Assembly (NCBI RefSeq): GCF_027920745.1
Contig: NZ_JAQIBB010000036.1
Location: forward strand, 1-45,155
From: Gallibacterium faecale
GTDB lineage: Bacteria > Pseudomonadota > Gammaproteobacteria > Enterobacterales > Pasteurellaceae
Direction of reading: 5' to 3'
DNA length: 45,155 nt
Below, in pieces: positions 7,368 through 15,604 of the stretch. Below the pieces are notes generated by a model. The model did not search any database, was not told the origin of the DNA, and was given only the letters and a program-made list of their open reading frames with translations. Position numbers and translations under genes: made by a program. Positions within the stretch are counted from its first letter, which is position 1; each line of letters begins with the position of its first letter.

Positions 7368-8219
7368 TTACCTTTTCTCTCTAACCGCATAATAACGTTG
7401 CGTAAAAAAGCCATATTTTGGCGAAAATGCAAATACCAATAAAAATAAACAGGTTTGCAAACTCACAATAATGCCTCCCGTTGCACCATTTAGATAAAAG
7501 CTAAGATATGCCCCTATCCCACTGGTGAAAAAACCAAAGGCCACCGCAATTTTCAATAAGGTAGAAAATCTATCTGTTAATAAATAGGCTGTTGCTCCTG
7601 GTGTTACGACCATCGCAATCACTAAAATTGCGCCTACTGTCTGTAATGCAGCGACAATACAAGCACTTAATAAAGTGAAAAATAACACTTTTAATCTTGT
7701 TGGATTTAATCCACTGGCTTTAGCTTGGATTTCATCAAAAAAGACTAATAATAAATCTTTCCAAAACAATAACAGCAAAACCAAACTGACACTTAAAATA
7801 ATCACTACTTGCCAAACATCATTATCTGCAATCCCAAGAATATTGCCTAAAATGATACTTTCAACATCAACTGACGTAGGATTAAGTGAGATAACAAATA
7901 GCCCTAACGCTAAGAAAGTAGTAAAAATAAAACCAATAATCGCATCTTCTTTTAATGGTGTGATCGCTTTAATCCATAAAATCGCTATTGCGGCAAACAT
8001 TCCTGAAAAGAACGCTCCGATTGCATAAGGCAACGATAACGCATAAGCAATCGCTACACCGGGGACAACAGAGTGCGAAAGCGCATCACCAATTAATGAC
8101 CAGCCTTTTAGCATCAAATAAGCAGATAAAAAAGCACAAACACCACCAATTGCAGCACTTACCCAAATTGCTTTAAACATATAATCATATTCAAAAGGGG
8201 CAAACAGAAGTTCCCACAT
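7368..8219 (-). CDS. yfeC: Metal ABC transporter permease YfeC
   Basis: 283 residues, ABC-3 family permease and clear paralogue of YfeD. It shares GDALSHSVVPGVAIAYAL (residues about 45-62) and VVTPGATAYLLTDRFSTLL (about 205-223). Eight to nine membrane helices. It starts 1 nt after yfeB ends and abuts yfeD, so the operon is compact. Confidence 0.93.
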   Translation of the reverse strand: MWELLFAPFEYDYMFKAIWVSAAIGGVCAFLSAYLMLKGWSLIGDALSHSVVPGVAIAYALSLPYAIGAFFSGMFAAIAILWIKAITPLKEDAIIGFIFTTFLALGLFVISLNPTSVDVESIILGNILGIADNDVWQVVIILSVSLVLLLLFWKDLLLVFFDEIQAKASGLNPTRLKVLFFTLLSACIVAALQTVGAILVIAMVVTPGATAYLLTDRFSTLLKIAVAFGFFTSGIGAYLSFYLNGATGGIIVSLQTCLFLLVFAFSPKYGFFTQRYYAVREKR

Positions 8220-8220
8220 A

Positions 8221-9099
8221 TTATTGTCCTTTATCGTGTTCCACTAATGTGGCTGGTGGTTCATTTTTCGTTTTACCATAGAATACTGCAGCTTTTTCAT
8301 CATCAGTAAACACAGTCACCGCCCGTTCATCACCATCTTCGTGCAAGGTTTCACCGTGCAATTTGATATGACGCAACACCCCACTAAATACCTTTTCCAG
8401 ATTTTCTTGCGTAAAGGTAGAGTGCGTTGAACCGCTGGCGATCACAGTACGATTAATCATAACTACTTGATCACAAAAATCAGGCACACTTCCTAAATTG
8501 TGGGTAGAAACTAAAATTAAACAACCTTCCTCACGTAATTTCTGTAGCAACTCAATAATCGCAAGTTCCGTTTGCACATCAACCCCTGTAAACGGTTCAT
8601 CGAGTAAAATAATTTTACTTTGTTGGGCTAATGCTCTGGCTAAAAAAACACGTTTCTTTTGTCCGCCTGATAGTTCTCCAATCTGTCGATCTTGTAAATG
8701 AGCAATATCTACACGCTGCATTGCTTTCATTACCGCATCTTTATCGTCCTTTTTCGGAATTCGCAAAAAATTCATATGAGCATATCGGCCTTGCATCACC
8801 ACATCATAAACCGAAATCGGGAACTGCCAATCAACCTCTTCACTTTGCGGTACATACGCAACAAGATGCTGTTTCAGCGCCTCTTTTACTGATAAATCAG
8901 ATAAGGTGATTTTGCCTTGTTGTGGGGTAATTAATCCCATAATGCTTTTAAATAATGTTGACTTTCCACTGCCATTTACCCCGATTAAACCGCAAATCGT
9001 GCCACCAGCTAATTGAAACGACATATCTCGAATAGCTGTATGTCCATTGTTATAACGCACACTAATCTTATCTACCTGTAAAGAAGCTATTTTATTCAT
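8221..9099 (-). CDS. yfeB: Metal ABC transporter ATP-binding protein YfeB
   Basis: 292 residues. Walker A GVNGSGKS at 40-47, Q-loop YVPQSEEVDW near 82-91, signature LSGGQ at 143-147, Walker B ILLDEP at 164-169, H-loop STHNLG near 198. It drives ATP-dependent import of iron/manganese through YfeCD. The C-terminal extension after about 240 is typical of YfeB-type ATPases. Its start overlaps the yfeA stop by 4 nt, showing coupling. Confidence 0.95.
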   Translation of the reverse strand: MNKIASLQVDKISVRYNNGHTAIRDMSFQLAGGTICGLIGVNGSGKSTLFKSIMGLITPQQGKITLSDLSVKEALKQHLVAYVPQSEEVDWQFPISVYDVVMQGRYAHMNFLRIPKKDDKDAVMKAMQRVDIAHLQDRQIGELSGGQKKRVFLARALAQQSKIILLDEPFTGVDVQTELAIIELLQKLREEGCLILVSTHNLGSVPDFCDQVVMINRTVIASGSTHSTFTQENLEKVFSGVLRHIKLHGETLHEDGDERAVTVFTDDEKAAVFYGKTKNEPPATLVEHDKGQ

Positions 9100-9980
9100 T
9101 TTTGGTTAAATCCTTTGCTGATCGTATTCACGGTAGTGGAAAGTAAATCCAAATAGGTTGGTACTGGCCCATCTTGGGTAGAAAGTGAATCCACGTAAAG
9201 CACGCCACCATATTTAGCCCCCGTTTCTTTTGCGACTTGTTTTGCTGGCTTATCCGAAATGGTACTTTCACTAAACACAACTGGAACATGATGAGCTTTG
9301 ACTTGTTCAATCACTTTGCGAATCTGCTGTGGTGATCCTTGTTGTTCCGCATTAATTGGCCATAAATATAACTCTGAAAAACCATACTCTTTGACTAGAT
9401 AACTGAAAGCTCTTTCGCTGGTCACTAACCATCGCTGAGATTCTGGAATATTTGCCAATTTCTCACGAATTTCAGTATCAAGTGCCATCAATTTTTCACG
9501 ATATTTTGCTGCATTTTGGTTATATTGCTCAGTATGTGCAGGATCATACTTTACCAATGCTTGACGGATATTTTCTACATAAATCATCACATTTTTCGGC
9601 GACATCCATGCGTGAGGATTAGGAATACCCTTATATGGCCCTTCATAAATGGATAAAGGCTGAATACCTTCACTAACAATAATACTAGGTATTTTTTTGG
9701 GTAATGTTTTAAAGAAACGTTCAAACCATTGTTCTAAATGTAATCCATTCCATAAAATCAAATCTGCATCTTGAGCTTTAATAATATCCTTTGGCGTTGG
9801 CTGATAATTGTGAATTTCGGCACCGGGCTTAGTGATAGATTCCACAACTGCGCTTTCTCCAGCAACATTTTGTGCAATATCTTGAATAATCGTAAACGTA
9901 GTAATTACCTTAAAAGGTTTTGCTAAACTACAAACCGAGATCGAGAATAGACAAAATAAGATAATCAATTTTTTTAACAT
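9096..9980 (-). CDS. yfeA: Periplasmic metal-binding protein YfeA
   Basis: 294 residues. Signal peptide at 1-20 (ending SVCSLA-KP). It is a cluster A-I solute-binding protein for Mn/Zn/Fe. Ligand-bearing segments are visible: GAEIHNYQPTP (His), NPHAWMSP (His), VVFSEST (Glu) and LYVDSLS (Asp). It captures metal in the periplasm and hands it to YfeCD. First gene of yfeABCD; a Fur-box-like sequence lies 61-79 nt upstream of the ATG. Confidence 0.94.
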   Translation of the reverse strand: MLKKLIILFCLFSISVCSLAKPFKVITTFTIIQDIAQNVAGESAVVESITKPGAEIHNYQPTPKDIIKAQDADLILWNGLHLEQWFERFFKTLPKKIPSIIVSEGIQPLSIYEGPYKGIPNPHAWMSPKNVMIYVENIRQALVKYDPAHTEQYNQNAAKYREKLMALDTEIREKLANIPESQRWLVTSERAFSYLVKEYGFSELYLWPINAEQQGSPQQIRKVIEQVKAHHVPVVFSESTISDKPAKQVAKETGAKYGGVLYVDSLSTQDGPVPTYLDLLSTTVNTISKGFNQK

Positions 9981-10040
9981 GATAGCTCTCGCAAAATTTA
10001 TTAATTATGTAAAAGTTTAGCTGAATTACCATTTTACTTA

Positions 10041-10059
10041 AATGAGAATAATTATCAAC
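10041..10059. promoter_or_regulatory. Fur-box-like operator of yfeABCD
   Basis: AATGAGAATAATTATCAAC matches 12 of 19 positions of the classical Fur consensus (GATAATGATAATCATTATC), including the central ATAAT. It sits between tusE and yfeA, upstream of a metal-import operon of a type usually repressed by Fur. Confidence 0.6.
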
Positions 10060-10394
10060 TATAAACATTTTGCAGGTTTGGGCAATCCTGCTAATTTTGT
10101 TGCTTGTTTCGCTGGTCCATCCGGAAATAACCGCTGTAAATAACGACTATTCCCTTTATCTTCACCTAATTTTTGTGCCATTGCTTTCACTAACATACGA
10201 ATTGCAGGTGAAGTTTTATATTCTTGATAAAAATCACGTACAAAATAGATCACTTCCCAGTGTGCATCTGTTAATGTTAAGTTTTCTTTTTCTGCAATCA
10301 CAAACGCAAGTTCTGGACACCAATCCGCACTATTTAATAAATAACCCTGTCCATCAACTTCAATTTGTTGCCCATTAAATTCAATATATTGCAT
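10059..10394 (-). CDS. tusE: Sulfur relay protein TusE (DsrC family)
   Basis: 111 residues. TusE takes sulfur from TusBCD and passes it to MnmA for 2-thiouridine at tRNA position 34. Family marks are the N-terminal 'FNGQQIEVDGQGYL' with 'W' and 'A' nearby, HWEVIYFVRDFY at about 45-56, and the penultimate Cys110 (PAKCL), which carries the persulfide. It is followed by yfeA on the same strand; the Fur-like box overlaps its stop. In E. coli tusE lies between acyP and yccA. Confidence 0.95.
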   Translation of the reverse strand: MQYIEFNGQQIEVDGQGYLLNSADWCPELAFVIAEKENLTLTDAHWEVIYFVRDFYQEYKTSPAIRMLVKAMAQKLGEDKGNSRYLQRLFPDGPAKQATKLAGLPKPAKCL

Positions 10395-10484
10395 ATCGTT
10401 TTTCCCTTTTTGCTAATTCAAATATTGTACAAAATTCTCCATAGAAGAACTGATTAAAATATCTATCGCTATAATTAATCCATT

Positions 10485-10514
10485 AAAAAACCGCATCATC
10501 TGATGCGGTTTTTT
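10485..10514 (-). terminator. Intrinsic terminator after yccA (bidirectional)
   Basis: Nearly perfect dyad, AAAAAACCGCATCA (10485-10498) and TGATGCGGTTTTTT (10501-10514). The minus-strand U-run serves yccA, which ends 27 nt away. It precedes tusE. Confidence 0.85.
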
Positions 10515-10540
10515 CATTTTTATCCTTGATTAATTGATGA

Positions 10541-11203
10541 TTAATCACGGCTTGCAGATAAGATATTCAACAAGCTTACAAAGATATTATAAAGTGACAC
10601 GTAAATACTTACAGTCGCACGAATATAATTTGTTTCACCACCATGAATAATATTGCTGGTTTCTAATAAAATTGCACCACTTGAGAACACAATAAATAAC
10701 GCACTAATTGCTAAATGTAATGCTGGAATATTTAAAAATAGGCTTGCAATCACGCCCACAACTAACACAATAAATAAAGAGAACATCATTCCAGCAATGA
10801 AAGACATATCTTTTTTAGTTGTTAATACATAAGCAGAACAAGCAAAAAAGACTAATGCTGTACCAGCTAATGCAGTAACGACAACATCACCTAATCCTTG
10901 GCTAACATAAATATTCAAAATTGGTCCCAAGGTATAACCTAAAAAACCAGTAAATGCGAACGTTGCTAAAATACCAAGCCCACTGTTAGCCAATTTATAG
11001 GTTAAAAAAAGTAAACCATAAAAACCAACTAACATCACAATTAATCCCGGATAAGGAAGATTAAAAGCCATTGATAAATAGGCAGTAAATGCAGAAAAAG
11101 CGATAGTTAATGCTAATAAAAAGTAGGTATTACGTAATACACGATTCGTACTTAGTATGGAAGTTGAACTTTCTCGAGTATCGACAACGATTTTTGGTTG
11201 CAT
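10541..11203 (-). CDS. yccA: YccA, BAX inhibitor-1 family membrane protein
   Basis: 220 residues with seven hydrophobic helices and a short polar N-terminus. This matches the BI-1/YccA family; E. coli YccA is 219 residues and modulates the FtsH protease at the inner membrane. The 'GAILLETSNIIHGGETNYIRATVSIYVSLYNIF' C-terminal region is typical, with a conserved Asp/Glu pair. A promoter presumably lies in the AT-rich 210 nt before tRNA-Ser. Own terminator at 10485-10514. Confidence 0.93.
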   Translation of the reverse strand: MQPKIVVDTRESSTSILSTNRVLRNTYFLLALTIAFSAFTAYLSMAFNLPYPGLIVMLVGFYGLLFLTYKLANSGLGILATFAFTGFLGYTLGPILNIYVSQGLGDVVVTALAGTALVFFACSAYVLTTKKDMSFIAGMMFSLFIVLVVGVIASLFLNIPALHLAISALFIVFSSGAILLETSNIIHGGETNYIRATVSIYVSLYNIFVSLLNILSASRD

Positions 11204-11356
11204 AAAGTAAGTCTCCTAATTAACAAAATAACTGAATAACGGTAATAATTTATACTGACAATGTCAATAATAACAGCAATAAAAAAAACAAAAAGTGTAA
11301 AAAAGCAGCATAAGGTCTAAAAAGTAAGCTATTGCATTAAAATTTCAATTTTTTTA

Positions 11357-11385
11357 TTTACTGTAAGATCAAACTATACTATATT
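11357..11385 (+). promoter_or_regulatory. Promoter of tRNA-Ser
   Basis: -35 TTTACT at 11357-11362 and -10 TATATT at 11380-11385 with 17-nt spacing. Transcription would start about 20 nt before the mature tRNA 5' end, leaving a short leader for RNase P. Confidence 0.6.
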
Positions 11386-11413
11386 GCACACCGCTGAAAA
11401 CAACCAGCTCTGC

Positions 11414-11503
11414 GGAGGAATGGTCGAGTGGTTGAAGGCACCGGTCTTGAAAACCGGCGAGGATTTACGTCCTCCGTGAGTTCGAATCTCACTTCCTCCG
11501 CCA
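11414..11503 (+). tRNA. serT: tRNA-Ser (anticodon UGA)
   Basis: 90 nt including an encoded CCA. Acceptor arms GGAGGAA / TTCCTCC with discriminator G pair perfectly. Anticodon stem CCGGT/ACCGG encloses CTTGAAA with anticodon TGA at 11448-11450. The long variable arm between the anticodon and T arms is typical of class II serine tRNA, and the T loop is GTTCGAATC. It reads UCA and other UCN codons. The symbol is by analogy with the E. coli tRNA of the same anticodon. Confidence 0.97.
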
Positions 11504-11518
11504 TCTAGCTTAAGAGAA

Positions 11519-11557
11519 GCCATAAGTTTAAACCATAAACTTATGGCTTTTTTGTTT
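11519..11557 (+). terminator. Intrinsic terminator of tRNA-Ser
   Basis: 12-bp perfect stem GCCATAAGTTTA (11519-11530) / TAAACTTATGGC (11536-11547), 5-nt loop, then TTTTTTGTTTT. It also separates the tRNA from the convergent TorD-family gene. Confidence 0.92.
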
Positions 11558-11591
11558 TATATCATTCTTGCTGTACTAACAGCCTATCTTC

Positions 11592-12164
11592 TTACTCTAC
11601 TACTTGATTTTGTTCTTCTTCCTCTAACTCATCTGCCATTGCTGCTAATAAATCACGGCAAAGTTGAGCTAGGCTACGATAAAAGCCTGTTTTAGCGTGG
11701 GCTTCAACTTGCCCCAAAAAACGCCCCATACAAGGCAATAAAAAAGTTTGGAAAAACGCTTGTTGTGCAGTTAAAGACCCTGTTTGATCTTCAATCCAAG
11801 AAGCAGTTAATAACAACAAAGCGATATGATCCGGATTTTCTAACGCAGGCATTGCTCGTTCTTGTCTAAATTGCACAAAATCCGCTACCGCAATATCATA
11901 AGCTGATAAATGAAAATCAACAGACTCTTGTAAATGCTGATAATCTTCAGCTAATTGTTCGATTGTCCAATTAGACTGTAAATTCATCATTGCCACTTCG
12001 CTTTGTTGATCCAACACCAAAGCCCAAACCGATCTTACTCCACCTTGTTTGATCCACTGTAAAGCGGAAGTTAATACTGAATCTTGTGGTTGGCGATAAA
12101 ATAGATTTCCAAAAAGACGACAAATTAAAGAAAAGTTATTAATTTCAATAGGTTGTTCACTCAT
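11592..12164 (-). CDS. TorD/DmsD-family molecular chaperone
   Basis: 190 residues, all-helical, with an acidic C-terminus (…ADELEEEEQNQVVE). The TorD-family chaperones bind twin-arginine signal peptides of molybdoenzymes and help cofactor loading. Visible marks include 'F..FRQERAMPALENPDHIALLLL' (about 105-130) and 'QAFFQTFLLPCMGRFLGQVEAHA…FYRSLAQL', the conserved E-x-x-L-x-x-E/H-x-x-H helix region. The partner enzyme is not in the window, so DmsD versus TorD versus YcdY cannot be decided. Divergent from nfo. Confidence 0.78.
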   Translation of the reverse strand: MSEQPIEINNFSLICRLFGNLFYRQPQDSVLTSALQWIKQGGVRSVWALVLDQQSEVAMMNLQSNWTIEQLAEDYQHLQESVDFHLSAYDIAVADFVQFRQERAMPALENPDHIALLLLTASWIEDQTGSLTAQQAFFQTFLLPCMGRFLGQVEAHAKTGFYRSLAQLCRDLLAAMADELEEEEQNQVVE

Positions 12165-12262
12165 ATATTTTAGCTATCTTAGTAATCATCAATAAATTAT
12201 GAAGAAAGTGGCTAAGTTTACTATAATTCTCATTTTTCAATAAATCATTTTAAGGAGAAACA

Positions 12263-13108
12263 ATGAAATATATTGGTGCTCACGTTAGTGCATCCGGTGG
12301 TGTAGAAAATGCCGTGTTACGTGCAGTAGAAATTAATGCCAATGCTTTTGCTCTATTTACAAAAAATCAACGCCAATGGAAAGCGCCTGCTTTAAGCCAA
12401 GAAAGTATCAAAAAATTTAGAGCATTTTGTGAGAAATATCAGTTTTCGCCCGATCAAATTTTGCCACATGATAGCTATTTAATTAATTTAGGCAATCCTA
12501 CTGCCGAAGGGTTAGAAAAATCACGAACCGCTTTTATTGATGAAATGCAACGTTGTGAGCAACTTGGTCTAAAACTACTGAATTTTCACCCTGGTAGCCA
12601 TTTACAACAAATTGATGAACTCAGCTGTTTAAAACGTATTGCTGAATCAATTAATATTGCCCTAGATACAGTACCAAATGTCGTTGCAGTAATTGAAAAT
12701 ACTGCTGGTCAAGGCTCAAATTTAGGTTGGAAATTTGAACATTTAGCAGAAATCATTGCCCATGTTGAAAATAAAGAGCGTGTTGGCGTCTGTTTAGACA
12801 CTTGTCATACTTTCTCTGCTGGCTATGATCTCTCATCGCTTGATGCTTGTGAGCAAACTTTTACCCAATTTGCCAATATTGTTGGTTTTCAATATCTCCG
12901 TGGTATGCATCTCAATGGTTCTAAAACCCCATTAGGTAGCCGTGTTGATCGCCATGATTGTTTACAAGCTGGGACGATTGGTACCACCGTATTTTCTTAT
13001 ATTATGAATGACTCTCGTTTTGACAATATTCCAATGATTCTGGAAACAATTAACCCTGACATCTGGAAAGATGAAGTTTCTTGGTTACGTTCGTTAGAAA
13101 ATCGTTAA
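12263..13108 (+). CDS. nfo: Endonuclease IV (AP endonuclease)
   Basis: 281 residues, as in E. coli Nfo (285). It cleaves DNA 5' to abasic sites in base-excision repair, using three zinc ions in a TIM barrel. Zinc ligands are all visible: LPHDSY (His), NFHPGSH (His), VIENTAGQG (Glu), CLDTCHTFSAGYD (Asp and His), MHLNGSK (His), VDRHD (Asp and His) and ILET (Glu). Strong ribosome site AAGGAG upstream. Monocistronic. Confidence 0.97.
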   Translation: MKYIGAHVSASGGVENAVLRAVEINANAFALFTKNQRQWKAPALSQESIKKFRAFCEKYQFSPDQILPHDSYLINLGNPTAEGLEKSRTAFIDEMQRCEQLGLKLLNFHPGSHLQQIDELSCLKRIAESINIALDTVPNVVAVIENTAGQGSNLGWKFEHLAEIIAHVENKERVGVCLDTCHTFSAGYDLSSLDACEQTFTQFANIVGFQYLRGMHLNGSKTPLGSRVDRHDCLQAGTIGTTVFSYIMNDSRFDNIPMILETINPDIWKDEVSWLRSLENR

Positions 13109-13252
13109 AAATCCAGCTCAAACTTTGAACAAACTCACAAAAATGAGCTTTAATTACCATTTTTTATCAAAAATAACTAGCCAGACCAGTGCTTTTTCGG
13201 TAGGATGTCGGCACTTGTGTGGTTTTTATATTTAATTTTTTATTTTTGAGTC

Positions 13253-13759
13253 ATGTTTTATCGAATTCTCGTACCAGTATGTTTCCTATTTTTGACCGCG
13301 TGTAGTAACTTATCTACCACGCAAACAGCTGCTACACATTCTGATGGCGATGATCCAATCGGCGAATTAATTTTAAAAACAAACGCTACCGAACGTAAAA
13401 TTATCAATAAAAAACTTAGCAACTTCTATCAAGAATGGGTAGGTGTTCGTTATAAGTTTGGTGGTACTGGTAAAAACGGAATTGATTGTTCAGCATTCGT
13501 ACAAACTGCATTTGCAGAAAAATTCCACATCAGCCTTCCTCGTAGCACATCAGAACAAAAATCTTTAGGTCGTCAAATCCAGAAAAATCAGTTAAAACAA
13601 GGTGATTTAGTTTTCTTTAGAAAAAATCGTCATGTTGGGATTTATCTAGGAGGCGATTTATTTATTCACTCTAGTACTAGTCAAGGTGTGACTATCAGTT
13701 CTTTAAGTGAAGATTATTGGACTCGAACTTATACACAATCTCGTAGAATCCTTGATTAG
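13253..13759 (+). CDS. NlpC/P60 lipoprotein, MepS-like murein endopeptidase
   Basis: 168 residues. Lipobox FLTAC gives Cys17 as the lipidated residue. The NlpC/P60 domain (about 60-168) has the catalytic triad Cys79 (GIDCSAF), His127 (RHVGIYLG) and His139 (FIHSST). Such enzymes cleave D-amino-acid cross-links in peptidoglycan; MepS (Spr) and NlpC are the closest named types. The outer-membrane side is likely because the residue after Cys is Ser, not Asp. A strong terminator follows. Confidence 0.87.
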   Translation: MFYRILVPVCFLFLTACSNLSTTQTAATHSDGDDPIGELILKTNATERKIINKKLSNFYQEWVGVRYKFGGTGKNGIDCSAFVQTAFAEKFHISLPRSTSEQKSLGRQIQKNQLKQGDLVFFRKNRHVGIYLGGDLFIHSSTSQGVTISSLSEDYWTRTYTQSRRILD

Positions 13760-13807
13760 TTGATTTTTCTGATAGAAATTATCTCCTTTAGATATTTAGA
13801 TTACTAA

Positions 13808-13841
13808 TAAACCTACGATTTTTATCGTAGGTTTATTTTTT
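13808..13841 (+). terminator. Intrinsic terminator (bidirectional)
   Basis: 12-bp perfect stem TAAACCTACGAT (13808-13819) / ATCGTAGGTTTA (13824-13835), loop TTTT, followed by TTTTTT. It closes the NlpC/P60 gene. Confidence 0.9.
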
Positions 13842-13912
13842 CAACTATATTAATACATACTATCTATAATAGAGTACATAAAACATTTATCTTTATACCT
13901 TAATAGTAGGTT

Positions 13913-14203
13913 TTATGACGTTGTTATAGAGTGCATTGAGAATGGTTGGATATGAATCTTACAACGTTGTTCTATTTGCCATAAATCATATTCACTTTGC
14001 ATATTCAACCAGAATATTGGTGCAGTATTTAAAGCTTGCCCTAATCTAATTGCCATTTCAGCAGAAATTGCAGCTTTACCATTTAATACTCGAGATAAAG
14101 CAACACGCGATACACCTAATTTTTCAGCAGCTTCAGTAACAGATATACCATCTAAATATTCCCTCAATACTTCTCCAGGATGAGCTGGATTATACATAGT
14201 CAT
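13913..14203 (-). CDS. higA: HigA-family antitoxin
   Basis: 96 residues. The opening 'YNPAHPGEVLREYL' is the HigA/VapI signature. A helix-turn-helix of XRE type follows at about 21-45 (VTEAAEKLGVSRVALSRVLNG), then the helix ending PIFWLNMQSEYDLW, also typical. It should bind HigB and repress the operon at the palindrome 14509-14527. GGAGG precedes the ATG by 4 nt. It lies 8 nt downstream of higB; the toxin-first order is normal for hig. Confidence 0.92.
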   Translation of the reverse strand: MTMYNPAHPGEVLREYLDGISVTEAAEKLGVSRVALSRVLNGKAAISAEMAIRLGQALNTAPIFWLNMQSEYDLWQIEQRCKIHIQPFSMHSITTS

Positions 14204-14211
14204 AAAACCTC

Positions 14212-14490
14212 CTAATGATAATCTTGATAATCTACAATTTCAGCATGTCCATTCTCAAATTTAAATGTGATACGCCAGTTTCCATTTACTTTGATTGACC
14301 AATGTTCAGCAAGATTGCCTTTTAACTTATGTAAACTCCAATTTGGTGCATTTAGATCTAGAGGACTTGTTGCATTATTTAATGCAGTGAGCTGAACTCT
14401 CAATTTATTAGCATGATTAGATTGAATTCCTGATGTAACACCTGTTCTGAAAAACAATTCTAACCCTTTATGTTTAAATGATTTAATCAT
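14212..14490 (-). CDS. higB: HigB-family toxin (ribosome-dependent mRNase)
   Basis: 92 residues from ATG 14490. The RelE-like fold is recognisable from 'MIKSFKHKGLELFFRTG', 'PNWSLHKLKGNLAEHWSIKVNGNWRI' and 'FKFENGHAEIVDYQDYH', the last being the standard HigB C-terminus. It cleaves mRNA on the ribosome. An in-frame TTG at 14502 is a less likely start. It is first in the higBA operon, with the operator overlapping the promoter region. Confidence 0.92.
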   Translation of the reverse strand: MIKSFKHKGLELFFRTGVTSGIQSNHANKLRVQLTALNNATSPLDLNAPNWSLHKLKGNLAEHWSIKVNGNWRITFKFENGHAEIVDYQDYH

Positions 14491-14508
14491 CTCAATAACC
14501 AATAACTT

Positions 14509-14527
14509 TGTATAGCTGTACTATACA
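14509..14527. promoter_or_regulatory. Palindromic operator of higBA
   Basis: TGTATAG (14509-14515) and CTATACA (14521-14527) form a perfect 7-bp dyad with 5-nt centre CTGTA, 19 nt upstream of the higB ATG. This is a usual size and place for a HigA operator. Confidence 0.65.
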
Positions 14528-14690
14528 CAATAATCTTAAATTTGTAAATCTATGCGATACAACTTACTAAGTCTTATAGAAACGTTCAATTATCATCTGA
14601 AAATTATCTAATAAATTAAAACAATTTTTAGGGAAATATCATAACTGAGCAATAGAAAATAAAATGATGTTCATATAGGATTTTTAAATA

Positions 14691-14726
14691 AAAAGAGTGG
14701 TTATAGTTCTATAATCACTCTTTTTT
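14691..14726. terminator. Bidirectional intrinsic terminator
   Basis: 11-bp stem GAGTGGTTATA (14695-14705) / TATAATCACTC (14710-14720) with one G-U pair, flanked by AAAA and TTTTTT. Confidence 0.8.
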
Positions 14727-14841
14727 ACTAAAAAATTGACTGGTCAAATAGCAACATTTTTCCACTATGGTCAAACATAGATAAATTTAGAAATTATCTA
14801 CTTAGACTTTTATAAATAGTTGATACTTCATACAACAGACA

Positions 14842-15495
14842 TCATTCCGCTACAGTAAAATGTTGGTGTAAATGTGCTTTCTGTTCTACATCATCTGCAA
14901 TCGCTTTTGCTAAATCAGGCACACTAATATCCGCAGGTTGATTATTTTCATCTAATAAAACTTGATTACCACCGATACGATAACGACCTGTTCCTGTAAA
15001 ACGAGGTGGTTTCACAGCAAACATAGCTGCTGGAGAAAGGAAAGCCCAATTTAAAAGAAGATTACCTTTTAATTGCACCAATATTTGACGTACAGCATCT
15101 GCCGCTGGGTAGATCGCTTTCGGAAATTCTGGTGTATCCACGAGTTGTAAATTAGGGGCAACATACAGACAACCTGCACCACCGACTATCAAAAAATATG
15201 GCACATTCGCTTGTTCTGCAATGTGTAAAATAGTAGCCATGCCACGATTATAATCTGCGACTAAATTTGGATTTTCCCAACCGCCATTAAAGGCACAAAC
15301 CACCGCATCAACGCCCGTTAAAACAGCTGCCAAATTACCAGTATTTACATCTATTGATACCGCAGTAAAATTTTCCGCTTTCGGTAAGCTATCCGCATGA
15401 CGAGAAATTCCTACTACTTGATGGCCGCGAGCTACTAATTCTGCTACTACACCTTTACCGACTAGCCCTGTTGCACCAATTACTGCAATTTTCAT
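14842..15495 (-). CDS. NAD(P)-binding epimerase/reductase-like protein
   Basis: 217 residues, atypical short-chain dehydrogenase of the NAD(P)H-binding (NmrA-like) type. The Rossmann motif GATGLVGKG begins at residue 7, and 'ISRH' after strand 2 would contact NADP. VVCAFNGG and 'FLIVGGAGCLYV' are the later strands. The catalytic Tyr-x-x-x-Lys of classical SDRs is not evident. The substrate is unknown. It is divergent from a LysR regulator 110 bp away, a pairing that usually means the regulator controls it. Confidence 0.82.
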   Translation of the reverse strand: MKIAVIGATGLVGKGVVAELVARGHQVVGISRHADSLPKAENFTAVSIDVNTGNLAAVLTGVDAVVCAFNGGWENPNLVADYNRGMATILHIAEQANVPYFLIVGGAGCLYVAPNLQLVDTPEFPKAIYPAADAVRQILVQLKGNLLLNWAFLSPAAMFAVKPPRFTGTGRYRIGGNQVLLDENNQPADISVPDLAKAIADDVEQKAHLHQHFTVAE

Positions 15496-15604
15496 TGTAA
15501 ACTCCTTTCTAATTGTTAATTAAAAACTGTGCCATTATAGCCAACTCTTTTTTCAAGATTTAGCTTATAATTAATCAAAATATATTCAACTATTAGTTAA
15601 TAAT

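Larger units (their letters stand above)
14503..14841. other. Gene-free interval: hig operator and bidirectional terminator
   Basis: It contains the palindrome at 14509-14527 and the terminator at 14691-14726. I see no ORF or RNA gene in the AT-rich sequence between. Confidence 0.6.

Noticed and set aside
7675..8028. 117-codon plus-strand frame inside yfeC
   Set aside because: It is antisense to a conserved permease; composition is that of a shadow frame.
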